From the NCBI RefSeq assembly GCF_010692325.1, contig NZ_JAAHHW010000062.1, positions 1 through 39,380 of the forward strand: a DNA stretch of 39,380 bases, in the 5' to 3' direction. The position numbers and the translations under genes are program-made. The notes beneath the pieces were generated by a model. It was not told the origin of the DNA and searched no databases. It worked only from the letters and a program-made list of their open reading frames with translations. Shown piece by piece: positions 8,179 to 17,189 of the stretch (position 1 is its first letter; each line of letters begins with the position of its first letter). The stretch is from Moorena sp. SIO3I8. GTDB lineage: Bacteria > Cyanobacteriota > Cyanobacteriia > Cyanobacteriales > Coleofasciculaceae.

Positions 8179-8246
8179 CTGAATCATTGCATAGGTTCAG
8201 GAATCTCTCAGATATGACCAAATAGGGAATAATTGAATATCCTATT
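8179..8246 (+). promoter_or_regulatory. Conserved upstream region of TPR-CHAT gene 1
   Basis: This 68-bp block, starting CTGAATCATTGCATAGGTTC, recurs almost unchanged before the second TPR-CHAT gene (12193-12259), ending in both cases at the ATG. A TTGCAT (-35-like) and GATATG (-10-like) lie about 18 bp apart. There is no Shine-Dalgarno. Conservation between flanking repeats that differ suggests a shared promoter or leader; the exact boxes are inference. Confidence 0.4.
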
Positions 8247-11180
8247 ATGAAACTTAAGCACGTCTTATGGTTGGGACTTCTCACTCTCTGCCTCACCCCT
8301 GGAGTACTCCTGGTTTTGGCTAGATTCCTCACTTTACCACCAGTGGCTCAAGAACAAAACACGGTTAGCCCAGAGCAAGAGGGGAATTTAGCCCCTAGGG
8401 ATGCCATAGTTCAAGTAGCCATTAATCAAGCAGAGGCGGACAAACTATTTAAGCAAGGACTTAGTCACCTTCGTCGCAGTAAGTTCCCAGAAGGATTAGA
8501 GTCTTGGCAGCAAGCATTGGTGATTTATAATCAAATCAGAAACCGCAAGAGTGAAGCTAAGTCCCTGGGCAATCTGGGTCTTGCATACTATCATGTGGGA
8601 GACTACAAAAAAGCGATTGATTACTACCAACAATCGATAGCTATTCATCGGGAAATCGGAGACCACAAGGGTGAAGCTAACTCCCTGACTAATCTGGGTC
8701 TTGCATACAAGAATCTGGGACAGTACCAAAAAGCGATTGATTACTACCAACAATCGATAGCTATTAAAAATAAAATCGGAGACCGCTTGGGTGAAGCTTG
8801 CTCCCTGACTAATCTGGGTCTTGCATACGATAATCTGGGAGAGTACAACAAAGCGATTGATTACCACCAAAACTCCTTAGCTATTGCTAGGGCAATCGGA
8901 TACCGTGAAGGTGAAGTTAACTCCCTCAATAATCTCGGTGGTGCATACGGTTATTTGGAAGACTTAAAAAAAGCCATTGATTACCTCGAACAATCTTTAA
9001 ATATTGCTAGGAAAATCGGATACCGTAAGGGTGAAGCTATGTCCTTGCATAATCTGAGGAATGTATACTTTAATCTGGGAGACTATAAAAAAGCAATTGA
9101 TTACTACCAACAATCCATAGCTATTAAAAGGAAAATCGGAGACCGCTTGGGTCAAGCTAACTCCCTGAATAATCTCGGTAGTGCATACGGTCATCTGGGA
9201 GACTACTCTAAAGCAATTGATTATTACCAACAATCCATAGCTATTAAAAGGAAAATCGGAGACCGCAACGGTGAAGCTGCCTCCCTGAATAATCTCGGTA
9301 GTGCATACGGTCATGTGGGAGACTATCAAAAAGCAATTGATCATTACCAAAAATCCTTAGTTATTGATAGGGACATCGGAGACCGCAACGGTGAAGCTGC
9401 CTCCCTGAATAATCTCGGTAGTGCATACCGTCATGTGGGAGACTATCAAAAAGCGATTAATTACTACCAAGGCTCCTTAGCTATTGCTAGGGATATCGGA
9501 GACCGCCTGGGTGAAGCTTACTCCCTGGGTAATCTGGGCAATGTATACATTAATCTGGGAGACTACTTTAAAGGGATTGATTACCACCAACACTCTTTAG
9601 CTATTCAAAGGGAAATCGGAGACCGCCTGGGTGAAGCTAACTCCCTGATTGGTCTGGGTATTATATATGATAATCTGGGAAAGTATAAAAAAGCCATTGA
9701 TTACCAGCAAAACTCTTTAGCTATTGCTAGGGAAATCGGAAACCGCAAGGGTGAAGCTAGCTCCCTAAATAATATCGGTGCAACCTTCTTAAAAAAGAAT
9801 CATTTAAAACAAGCCCAAACTCACGTGTTTGATGCTATTCAAATTTGGGAAGATATCCGCCAAGACCTCGGTAACGAAGATGATTGGAAGATTTCTATTT
9901 TTGAACAACAATCTCGCAGCTATCGTCTCTTACAACACGTCTTGATTACTCAAGGTCAACCAAGACAAGCCTTAGAGATTGCCGAACGGGGTCGCAACCG
10001 CGCTCTGATTGACTTATTAGCGGCACAGTTATCTGAAACTCCTCAAAAAATCAAAGCTCCTACTCTTAAAGATATTCAAGAGATTGCTAAACAACAACAA
10101 GCCACTTTGGTGGAATATTCCATTGTTGATGACCAAATTTATATTTGGGTGATTGCTCCCACTGGTGAGATTACCTTCCGTAGTAATACCTTACCCCAAG
10201 ATACTACTCTGGCCGAACTAGTCAAAGTCAGTCGTCAGCAAATTGGTGTCAGAGGTCGAGGTAATCAAAATGCTGCTTCACTACAAAACCCTAAGGATAT
10301 TAATCGACTAAACCAACTCTACCAACTCCTGATTACTCCGATTGTTGACTTATTACCAATAAACTCATCAGACCGTGTTATTTTTATTCCCCATCAAGCA
10401 CTATTTCTGGTTCCCTTTGCTGCTCTGCTAGATGATAATCACAAGTATCTGATCGAAAAGCATACCATTCTCACTGCTCCTTCGATCCAATCCCTGTCGT
10501 TTACCCGTAAAAATTGGCATCGAGTCCAAGACAGCAACGGAACACCATTGATTGTGGGTAATCCCACCATGCCCAAAATTAATGTAGGACGGGAACAAAA
10601 ACCGTTACCCGCTCTACCGGGTGCAGAAACAGAAGCCTTAACCATTGCTAAATTGCTGAATACCACCGCTCTGATTGGAGCAGAAGCAACAGAATCAACC
10701 ATTGTGGAAAAAATGGCCAATGCTTCGGTTATCCATTTAGCCACCCATGGTTTAGTCGATGGTATTTATTATCGAGGTGCGATCGCATTAGCTCCTGAGG
10801 AACCAGACCATGATGGCTTTCTCACCAGTCGTGAAATTCTGATTGGTTACGCAGGACCGGAAAAATCCTTATTGAAAGCAAAGTTAGTGGTTCTGAGTGC
10901 TTGTGATACTGGTAGGGGTGAGATTAAAGGGGAAGGAGTAGTTGGTTTATCCCGTTCTTTGATTGCCGCAGGTGTACCCAGTTTGGTGGTGTCCTTATGG
11001 CAAGTGCCTGATGATGATACGGCCAAGTTGATGACGGAGTTTTACACGAATATTTACACCCACAAATTCGATAAAGCCAAAGCCATGCGAGAGGCGATGT
11101 TATCGATGCTCAATGATGGAGATGGTAATCCAGACCCGAAAGCTTGGGCGGCTTTTACGGTTATTGGTGAAGCGAGGTAG
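8247..11180 (+). CDS. TPR-CHAT protease, paralogue 1
   Basis: Predicted protein of 977 residues. Residues 1-38 are a signal peptide or membrane anchor (MKLKHVLWLGLLTLC...PPVAQEQN). About eleven 40-residue tetratricopeptide units follow (about 75-520), each like GEANSLTNLGLAYKNLG plus KAIDYYQQSIAI, encoded by 120-bp near-repeats. After a linker (IDLLAAQLSE) comes a C-terminal CHAT domain (about 660-977) with the caspase-like dyad at HLATHG (His834) and LSACDTG (Cys886), ending VPSLVVSLWQVPDDDTAK...AWAAFTVIGEAR. TPR repeats normally bind a partner and CHAT cleaves proteins. The closest functional precedent is Csx29 of type III-E CRISPR, but no Cas gene is present. Gene 12260-15193 is its paralogue of identical length. 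If exported, the protease works outside the cytoplasm. Confidence 0.9.
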   Translation: MKLKHVLWLGLLTLCLTPGVLLVLARFLTLPPVAQEQNTVSPEQEGNLAPRDAIVQVAINQAEADKLFKQGLSHLRRSKFPEGLESWQQALVIYNQIRNRKSEAKSLGNLGLAYYHVGDYKKAIDYYQQSIAIHREIGDHKGEANSLTNLGLAYKNLGQYQKAIDYYQQSIAIKNKIGDRLGEACSLTNLGLAYDNLGEYNKAIDYHQNSLAIARAIGYREGEVNSLNNLGGAYGYLEDLKKAIDYLEQSLNIARKIGYRKGEAMSLHNLRNVYFNLGDYKKAIDYYQQSIAIKRKIGDRLGQANSLNNLGSAYGHLGDYSKAIDYYQQSIAIKRKIGDRNGEAASLNNLGSAYGHVGDYQKAIDHYQKSLVIDRDIGDRNGEAASLNNLGSAYRHVGDYQKAINYYQGSLAIARDIGDRLGEAYSLGNLGNVYINLGDYFKGIDYHQHSLAIQREIGDRLGEANSLIGLGIIYDNLGKYKKAIDYQQNSLAIAREIGNRKGEASSLNNIGATFLKKNHLKQAQTHVFDAIQIWEDIRQDLGNEDDWKISIFEQQSRSYRLLQHVLITQGQPRQALEIAERGRNRALIDLLAAQLSETPQKIKAPTLKDIQEIAKQQQATLVEYSIVDDQIYIWVIAPTGEITFRSNTLPQDTTLAELVKVSRQQIGVRGRGNQNAASLQNPKDINRLNQLYQLLITPIVDLLPINSSDRVIFIPHQALFLVPFAALLDDNHKYLIEKHTILTAPSIQSLSFTRKNWHRVQDSNGTPLIVGNPTMPKINVGREQKPLPALPGAETEALTIAKLLNTTALIGAEATESTIVEKMANASVIHLATHGLVDGIYYRGAIALAPEEPDHDGFLTSREILIGYAGPEKSLLKAKLVVLSACDTGRGEIKGEGVVGLSRSLIAAGVPSLVVSLWQVPDDDTAKLMTEFYTNIYTHKFDKAKAMREAMLSMLNDGDGNPDPKAWAAFTVIGEAR

Positions 11181-11185
11181 AGAAT

Positions 11186-11340
11186 TTGGGGAGTCGGGAG
11201 TCGGGAGTCGGGAGTCGGGTGTGGGGAAAGTTCGGAACTCTTGCCCCTATTGCCTATTGCCTTTTGCCTCTTGCCTATTCCTGTTCCCTGCTCCCTATTC
11301 CCTGTTCCCTATTCGCTGTTCCCTATTCCTATACAATAGA
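11186..11340. repeat. Heptamer arrays after TPR-CHAT gene 1
   Basis: (GGGAGTC)n at 11191-11219, then CCTATTGCCTATTGCCTTTT-type units and (CCCTATT/CCCTGTT)n to about 11330. Open frames through this stretch (SLLPIPCSLF-like) are repeat translations, not genes. Confidence 0.8.
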
Positions 11341-11365
11341 ATTATCATTCCATCGGGAGGTGTTT

Positions 11366-11626
11366 ATGGGTAAAGAAGAAGAACTACTTAAACACTGGCG
11401 AGAACTGGCACCGGAAAAACAGCAAAAAGTTTTGGAGTTTGTTGAACTCCTTAAATCTGAGTCAGAAACAACACCCCCTCAATCGGATTTTGTACCAAAA
11501 ACTCCCTTAGCCCAAAAATTATGGGAAATTCGACAACGAGCAATTGCTGCTGGCTTACGACTGCTCAACGAAGAGGACATTGAACTGGAATTGGCTGCAC
11601 GTCGAGGTGGATGGAGTGACTCGTAA
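11366..11626 (+). CDS. Antitoxin of a type II toxin-antitoxin pair (DUF2281/VapB-like)
   Basis: Predicted protein of 86 residues beginning MGKEEELLKHWRELAPEKQQ. I choose the ATG at 11366 because GGGAGG lies five bases upstream; the longer frame reads through heptamer repeats. The N-terminal helices (LLKHWRELAPEKQQKVLEFV) resemble DUF2281/VapB-like antitoxins. The C-terminus (LAQKLWEIRQRAIAAGLRLL) is a helix likely to occupy the toxin active site. It overlaps the PIN toxin gene by 11 bp, so the two are translationally coupled. Such antitoxins usually repress their own promoter, but no operator could be recognised. Confidence 0.75.
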   Translation: MGKEEELLKHWRELAPEKQQKVLEFVELLKSESETTPPQSDFVPKTPLAQKLWEIRQRAIAAGLRLLNEEDIELELAARRGGWSDS

Positions 11627-12035
11627 GAAGACTTACATAGACTCTGGTGTACTGATTACCGCTTTTCAAGGCATTGAGTCAATCAGCATTAGAGCCAATC
11701 AAATTCTTAACGATGAAAATCGGGAGTTTGCCTCAAGTCGCTTCGTGCAGTTAGAAGTCTTGCCTAAAGCAATTTTTAACAAGCAACAAGATGAAACAGA
11801 ATTTTACGAAACCTTCTTTAATGCTGTCAACCATTGGGCAACTGACTTAGAGCAAATTCTCCAAAATGCCCAACAAATTGCCTGTACCTATGGTTTAGCT
11901 GGGATGGATGCGATTCATGTAGCAGCTGCACTGCAAATTAAAGCAGATCAACTGATCACAACTGAAAAGCCAACCAAACCAATGCATCGAGTAATGGAAA
12001 TCGAGATTATTTCAATATATAGCACTCCTCAATGA
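11616..12035 (+). CDS. PIN-domain ribonuclease toxin (VapC-like)
   Basis: Predicted protein of 139 residues. I start at the GTG at 11616 (MTRKKTYIDSGVLITAFQG), which has a GAGGTGG sequence just upstream and overlaps the antitoxin stop; the 24-codon upstream extension does not look like protein. PIN metal-binding acids are visible: the N-terminal Asp in YIDSGVL, Glu in QLEVLPKA and Asp in GMDAIHVAAA, with TTEKPT near the end. PIN toxins cut RNA with Mg2+ and are held inactive by the partner antitoxin. The pair lies between the two TPR-CHAT paralogues and could stabilise that duplicated segment, which is inference. Confidence 0.8.
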   Translation: MTRKKTYIDSGVLITAFQGIESISIRANQILNDENREFASSRFVQLEVLPKAIFNKQQDETEFYETFFNAVNHWATDLEQILQNAQQIACTYGLAGMDAIHVAAALQIKADQLITTEKPTKPMHRVMEIEIISIYSTPQ

Positions 12036-12104
12036 TTCGTAAAATATAGTGGCCGAAGCTATCCCTATAACCCTTGTCCAGCTATAATGCGATCGCTATT
12101 TTTA

Positions 12105-12192
12105 TAGTAGTGGCGTAGGGTGTGTTTGGGACAGCCCGTCCCGTAACGCACCACTACCGAGTCCCGACTCCCTACTCCCTACTCCCGACTCC
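12105..12192. repeat. Dispersed repeat plus heptamers
   Basis: GCGTAGGGTGTGTTTGGGAC, then AGCCCGTCCCGTAACGCACC, is an imperfect palindrome whose parts recur around 15270-15350. It is followed by (CCCTACT/CCCGACT)n to 12192. Bases 12036-12104 hold one HIP1 octamer and nothing else recognised. Confidence 0.65.
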
Positions 12193-12259
12193 CTGAATCA
12201 TTGCATAGGTTCAGAAATCTCTCAGATATGGCCAAGTAGGGAATAATTCAATATCCGAT
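12193..12259 (+). promoter_or_regulatory. Conserved upstream region of TPR-CHAT gene 2
   Basis: This is the copy of 8179-8246: the same start CTGAATCATTGCATAGGTTC, a few substitutions and one base shorter, ending at the ATG. It shows the duplication included the promoter or leader. Confidence 0.4.
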
Positions 12260-15193
12260 ATGAAACTTAAGCAAGTCTTATGGTTGGGACTTCTCACTGT
12301 CTACCTCACCCCTGGGGTACTCCCTGTTGTGGCTAGTTTCCTCACTGTACTAGCACTGGCTCAAGAACAAAACACGGTTAGCCCAGAGCAAGAAGGAACT
12401 ATAACCCCTAGTGATGCCATAGTTGAAGTAGACAGTAAGCAAGCCGAGGCGGACAAACTATTTCAGCAGGGAATGAGTCACGTTCGTCGCAGTGAGTTCC
12501 CAGAAGCATTACAATCTTGGCAGCAAGCATTGGTGATTTATAAACAAATTGGATACCGTAAGGGTGAAGCTAACTCCCTGTATAATCTGGGTGTTACATA
12601 CTATCATCTGGGAAACTATAAAAAAGCGATTGATTCCCTCCAAAACTCCTTAGCTATTGCTAGGGAAATCGGACACCGCAAGGTTGAAGGTGCCTCCCTA
12701 ATTGGTCTGGCTACTACATACCATCATCTGGGAGAGTACAAAAAAGCGATTGATTACTACCAACAATCAATCGCTTTTCAAAGAGAAATTGGAAACCGCA
12801 AAGGTGAAGCTAACTCCCTGTATAATCTGGGTAATGCATACCGTACTCTGGGAGAGTACAAAAAAGCGATTGATTACTACCAACAATCGATAGCTATTGC
12901 TAGGGAAATCGGTTACCGCCTGGGTGAAGCTAACTCCCTGGGTAATCTGGGGAATGCATACTATCATCTGAGAGAGTACAAAAAAGCGATTGATTCCCTC
13001 CAAAACTCCTTAGCTATTGCTAGGGAAATTGGAAACCGCAAAGGTGAAGCTAACTCCCTGTATAATCTGGGTGTTACATACTATCATCTGGGAAACTATA
13101 AAAAAGCGATTGATTACCACCAACAATCGATAGCTATTAAAAGGGAAATCGGAGACCGCCAGGGTGAAGCTGGCTCCCTGAATCATTTGGGTAGTGCATA
13201 CGTTCCTCTGGGAGACTATAAAAAAGCCATTGATTACTACCAACACTTCTTAGCTATTAAAAGGGAAATCAGAGACCGCGAGGGTGAAGCTGACTCCCTG
13301 AATAATCTGGGTATTGTATACTATCATCTGGGAAAGTACAAAAAAGCGATTGATTACCACCAACAATCATTAACTATTGCTAGGGAAATCGGAAACCGCC
13401 TGGGTCAAGGTCATTCCCTGAATAATCTGGGTGCTACATACAGTCAACTGGGAGACTATAAAAAAGCGATTGATTACTACCAACAATCATTAACTATTGC
13501 TAGGGAAATCGGAAACCGCCTGAGTCAAGGTAATTCCCTGAATAATCTGGGTAGTACATACGATAATCTGGGAGACTATAAAAAAGCGATTGATTACCAC
13601 CAAAAATCGATAGCTATTGCTAGGGATATCGGAGACCGCAAAGGTGAAGCTGCCTCCCTGGGTAGTCTGGGTATTGCATACGATAATCTGCGAGACTACA
13701 AAAAAGCGATTGATTACTACCAAAAATCGATAGCTATTGCTAGGGATATCGGAGACCGCAAAGGTGAAGCTGCCTCCCTAAATAATCTCGGTGTTACCTT
13801 ATTAAAAATAAATCAACTAGAACCAGCCGAAATTCACCTGTATGATGCCATTAAAATTTTGGAATATATCCGCCACTTCCTCCGTAACAAAGATGATTGG
13901 AAGATTTCTATTTTTGAAGAACAAGCTCGTAGCTATCGTCTTTTACAACAGGTATTGATTGCTCAAGGAAAACCAAAACAAGCCTTAGAGATTTCCGAAC
14001 GGGGTCGCAACCGCGCTCTGATTGATTTATTAGCGGCACAGTTATCTGAAACTACTCAAAAAACTAAAGCTCCTACTCTTAAAGACATTCAAGAGATTGC
14101 TCAACAACAACAAGCCACTTTGGTGGAATATTCCATTTTTGGTGGCCAAATTTATATTTGGGTAATTGCTCCCACAGGTGAGATTACCTTCCGTAGTCAT
14201 ACCTTACCCGAAGATACCACTCTAGCTGAACTAGTCAAAGTCACTCGTGATTATGTCGCTGTCAGAGGTAGAGGTAATCAGAATCCTACTTCACCACCAA
14301 ACCCTAAGGATAGTCATCCACTAAACCAACTCTACCAACTCCTGATTACTCCCATTGTTGACGTATTACCTGAAAGCGAATCAGACCGTATTATTTTCAT
14401 TCCCCATCAAGCACTATTTCTGGTTCCCTTTGCTGCTCTGCTAGATGATGACGGAAATTATCTAATCGAAAACCATACCATTCTCACTGCTCCTTCGATC
14501 CAATCTCTGTCGTTTACCCGTCAACATTGGCATCGAGTCCAAGACAGCAACGGAACACCATTGATTGTGGGTAATCCCACCATGCCCACCATTACAGTAG
14601 GACAGGAACAAGAACCGTTAAAGTCTCTATCGGGTGCAGAAACAGAAGCCTTAACCATTGCTAAATTGCTGAATACCACCGCTCTAATTGGAGCAGAAGC
14701 AACAGAATCAACCATTGTGGAAAAAATGGCCAATGCTTCGGTTATCCATTTAGCCACCCATGGTTTAGTCGATGGTATTTATTATCGAGGTGCGATCGCA
14801 TTAGCTCCTGAGAAACCAGACCATGATGGCTTTCTCACCAGTGATGAAATTCTGATTGGTTACGGACTACCGGAAAAATCCTTATTGAACGCAAAGTTAG
14901 TAGTCCTGAGTGCTTGTGATACTGGTAGGGGTGAGATAAAAGGGGAAGGGGTAGTGGGTTTATCCCGTTCTTTGATTGCCGCCGGTGTACCCAGTTTGGT
15001 GGTGTCCTTATGGCAAGTGCCTGATGATGATACGGCCAAGTTGATGAGGGAGTTTTATACGAATATTTACACCCACAAAATGGATAAAGCCAAAGCCATG
15101 CGAGAGGCCATGTTATCGATGCTCAATGATGAAGATGGTAATCCAGACCCGAAAGCTTGGGCGGCTTTTACGGTTATTGGTGAAGCTAGGTAG
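12260..15193 (+). CDS. TPR-CHAT protease, paralogue 2
   Basis: Predicted protein of 977 residues, collinear with paralogue 1. It has an N-terminal signal or anchor (MKLKQVLWLGLLTVYLTPGV), about eleven 40-residue TPR units (about 75-520; GEANSLYNLG, KKAIDYYQQSIAI) and a CHAT domain with His834 (HLATHG) and Cys886 (LSACDTG) both intact. The CHAT halves are nearly identical at DNA level between the paralogues, while the TPR halves differ in unit order and in surface residues such as the YHLGNY/YNLGDY positions. This suggests the binding surface diversifies while the protease is conserved. It carries its own copy of the upstream block, so it need not be in one operon with paralogue 1. Partner and substrate are unknown. 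Confidence 0.9.
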   Translation: MKLKQVLWLGLLTVYLTPGVLPVVASFLTVLALAQEQNTVSPEQEGTITPSDAIVEVDSKQAEADKLFQQGMSHVRRSEFPEALQSWQQALVIYKQIGYRKGEANSLYNLGVTYYHLGNYKKAIDSLQNSLAIAREIGHRKVEGASLIGLATTYHHLGEYKKAIDYYQQSIAFQREIGNRKGEANSLYNLGNAYRTLGEYKKAIDYYQQSIAIAREIGYRLGEANSLGNLGNAYYHLREYKKAIDSLQNSLAIAREIGNRKGEANSLYNLGVTYYHLGNYKKAIDYHQQSIAIKREIGDRQGEAGSLNHLGSAYVPLGDYKKAIDYYQHFLAIKREIRDREGEADSLNNLGIVYYHLGKYKKAIDYHQQSLTIAREIGNRLGQGHSLNNLGATYSQLGDYKKAIDYYQQSLTIAREIGNRLSQGNSLNNLGSTYDNLGDYKKAIDYHQKSIAIARDIGDRKGEAASLGSLGIAYDNLRDYKKAIDYYQKSIAIARDIGDRKGEAASLNNLGVTLLKINQLEPAEIHLYDAIKILEYIRHFLRNKDDWKISIFEEQARSYRLLQQVLIAQGKPKQALEISERGRNRALIDLLAAQLSETTQKTKAPTLKDIQEIAQQQQATLVEYSIFGGQIYIWVIAPTGEITFRSHTLPEDTTLAELVKVTRDYVAVRGRGNQNPTSPPNPKDSHPLNQLYQLLITPIVDVLPESESDRIIFIPHQALFLVPFAALLDDDGNYLIENHTILTAPSIQSLSFTRQHWHRVQDSNGTPLIVGNPTMPTITVGQEQEPLKSLSGAETEALTIAKLLNTTALIGAEATESTIVEKMANASVIHLATHGLVDGIYYRGAIALAPEKPDHDGFLTSDEILIGYGLPEKSLLNAKLVVLSACDTGRGEIKGEGVVGLSRSLIAAGVPSLVVSLWQVPDDDTAKLMREFYTNIYTHKMDKAKAMREAMLSMLNDEDGNPDPKAWAAFTVIGEAR

Positions 15194-15435
15194 GACGTGT
15201 GGGGTGTGGGGTGTGGGGTGTGGGGTTTGGGGTTTGGGGTGCATCTCATTAAAGCTGTTGGACCCGGTGGTGCGTTACGGGCCGGGCTGTTCCAAGGCTG
15301 ACTACGAGGCGGAAAATGAGAGGGAGCCCGTCCCTAACACACCCTACGCAACTGTTCCCGATTCCCGATTCCCGATTCCCGATTCCCTACTCCCGACTCC
15401 CGACTCCCTACTCCCTACTCCCTACTCCCACATAA
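15194..15435. repeat. Heptamer arrays and a dispersed repeat
   Basis: (GTGGGGT)n at 15198-15240, then GGTGGTGCGTTACGGGCCGG with a partner AGCCCGTCCCTAACACACCC (15270-15350, related to 12111-12160), then (CCCGATT)n and (CCCTACT)n at 15353-15428. No gene is seen. Confidence 0.75.
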
Positions 15436-16074
15436 TCAACGTCCCAAATCATGGAGAGCATTAATCGCTGCAGCACACTGTTGGGTCACAGCTTGCAATT
15501 CGTCTCGGTTACTAGAACTAGGAGGAGCAATCAGCTTACCAATGCGGACGGTTAAGGGTACAGACCGTGGCATCAAGGAACCTTTTTTAACAATTGCTTG
15601 ACTTCCCCACAAAGTAACGGGCAGCAGGGGGGCTTGGGCTTGGGCAGCAATCCAGGCGGCACCAAGCTTGGGGTTATGAATGCGAGCATCCCGTGTCCTG
15701 GTGCCATCCAAATACACACCAACCGCCCAGCCATTGTCGAGGAAATTGAGAGCAGAACGCAGGGCACTCCGGTCTGCTGAGCCTCGCTTAACCGGGTAAG
15801 TACCATACAATTCAATAAACTGTTTCAGGACTGGGACACGAAACAATTCTTCCTTGGCCATAAAGGCTACTGGACGTCCGACACAATTGGCTAAAATCGG
15901 TGGGTCAAAGTCACTAGCATGGTTACTCACCACCACCAGGGGTCCCGAGGTGGGTACTTGTTTAGCACCATAAATGCGACCCCGGAAATAGGTATGGACT
16001 AAGGGGCTAACCACTGACCACTTCAGGGCGTGATACAGCAGCAGACTGGGAAATGGTTCGCGGCTTCTAGTCAC
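15436..16074 (-). CDS. plsC: 1-acyl-sn-glycerol-3-phosphate acyltransferase family protein
   Basis: Predicted protein of 212 residues with a GTG start at 16074. It carries the acyltransferase motif H-X4-D as SNHASDFDP (His52, Asp57), the FMAKEELFRVPVL block, and YPVKRGSADRSALRSAL, which fits motif II. The third motif, usually PEGTR, here reads YLDGTRTRD (about 121-129), a deviation from the commonest form. These enzymes acylate lysophosphatidate to phosphatidate at the inner membrane face. A weakly hydrophobic N-terminus (SLLLYHALKWSVVSPLV) may dock in the membrane. It lies 69 bp downstream of nrdB on the same strand, separated by a heptamer array. The family is sure; the exact acceptor is not. 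Confidence 0.85.
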   Translation of the reverse strand: MTRSREPFPSLLLYHALKWSVVSPLVHTYFRGRIYGAKQVPTSGPLVVVSNHASDFDPPILANCVGRPVAFMAKEELFRVPVLKQFIELYGTYPVKRGSADRSALRSALNFLDNGWAVGVYLDGTRTRDARIHNPKLGAAWIAAQAQAPLLPVTLWGSQAIVKKGSLMPRSVPLTVRIGKLIAPPSSSNRDELQAVTQQCAAAINALHDLGR

Positions 16075-16142
16075 AGAAAATCGATTGGTGGATTTGGATG
16101 GTTTGATTTCTAGTTTACTCCCTACTCCCTACTCCCTACTCC

Positions 16143-17189
16143 CTAGATTTCATCCCAACCACTGACCCCAGAAGACATCACATAACTAGTTACGCTAGCT
16201 TCAAAGAAGTTGGCCTTAGTATGAGCATCTTTTTTAGTATCAGAAAAACGCTCTAAGTGGCTGTAGGGACTCTTTTGATAGTTTTCCCCCTGGTAAAGGG
16301 GTTCTAATCCAATAGAACGTAGCCTGATATTAGCCAAATACTTGGTATAATGTTCAGTACTCCGTTCAGTAATCCCTAAAATATCGTTACCAACAATATG
16401 ATTAGTCCAGCGACATTCATGCTCCACTGCTGTGGCAAACATTTCATAAATTTGCTCACTGGAATAGGGAAATACTTCCATAGCCATGGGGATTAACTTT
16501 TGATAAAGCCGGACATGACTCAGTTCATCTCGATTAATCATTTTAAAAATGTCTGCTGAGCCTGGCATCAGCATCCTAGAGGCGAGATTGTAGAAGTAAA
16601 TGAAACCATTATAGAAGTACATTCCTTCTAATAAAAAGTCAGCCAGTAAGGAAACAAAATAGTTTTCTGGGGTGGGATTATCAACATACCTTTGATAGAA
16701 GCTGGCGACAAATTCGCATCTATCCCTCAGCACTGTATCAGTGCGCCAGAATTCATAGACTCTACTTCTATGTTCAGTAGGGATAACGGTTTCTATGATA
16801 TATTGATAACTTTGATTGTGCATCCCTTCCTGAGAAATTTGTTCCGCCATACACAGACTAACTTCTGGAGCAGTAATGCTACTTTTGATGTGAGGAATAT
16901 TGCAGGTTTGAACGGAATCTAAAAAAGTTAAATAGGATAGAATCCCATCATAAGCATAACGTTCTGCTGGCGTTAAATTGGAGTAGTCTGTTACGTCTTG
17001 AGTTAGGTCTAGTTTCTGGGGAATCCAGAAGTTTTCCCGCATCTGTTGATACAACCCAATTGCCCAAGCATAACGGACATCATTGAGTTGCATCAAGTTG
17101 GTGGTATTACCAAACCAAATTGAACGGTGTTCAGTTTTATCATCCCCATCTGGATTAAAGATAGGGTTAATTGGCATTGTAGTTAGCAT
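16143..17189 (-). CDS. nrdB: Class I ribonucleotide reductase, small (beta) subunit
   Basis: Predicted protein of 348 residues from the ATG at 17189 (MLTTMPINPIFNPDGDD). A second in-frame ATG lies at 17177, and the longer frame is heptamer translation. The subunit carries the di-iron centre and tyrosyl radical that drive dNTP synthesis by NrdA. Visible ligands and the radical site are Asp in FLDSVQTC, Glu-X2-His-X3-Tyr in QEGMHNQSYQYI (the Tyr is the radical residue), Glu in LLEGMYFYN and Glu/His in DELSHVRLY. The C-terminus ASVTSYVMSSGVSGWDEI is the tail expected to dock on NrdA. It lies 418 bp downstream of nrdA with a repeat-filled gap, so co-transcription is plausible but unproven. Its stop TAG abuts a (GGGAGTA)n array. 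Confidence 0.93.
   Translation of the reverse strand: MLTTMPINPIFNPDGDDKTEHRSIWFGNTTNLMQLNDVRYAWAIGLYQQMRENFWIPQKLDLTQDVTDYSNLTPAERYAYDGILSYLTFLDSVQTCNIPHIKSSITAPEVSLCMAEQISQEGMHNQSYQYIIETVIPTEHRSRVYEFWRTDTVLRDRCEFVASFYQRYVDNPTPENYFVSLLADFLLEGMYFYNGFIYFYNLASRMLMPGSADIFKMINRDELSHVRLYQKLIPMAMEVFPYSSEQIYEMFATAVEHECRWTNHIVGNDILGITERSTEHYTKYLANIRLRSIGLEPLYQGENYQKSPYSHLERFSDTKKDAHTKANFFEASVTSYVMSSGVSGWDEI

Noticed and set aside
8496-9350. Minus-strand open frames opposite the TPR repeats
   Set aside because: They repeat with the same 120-bp period as the TPR units, so they are shadows of the repeated sense strand. The same holds at 12767-13723.
8247-15193. Type III-E CRISPR (Craspase) interpretation of the TPR-CHAT genes
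   Set aside because: No gRAMP/Cas7-11, Cas1, Csx30 or CRISPR array is in the window; only the protease architecture is similar.
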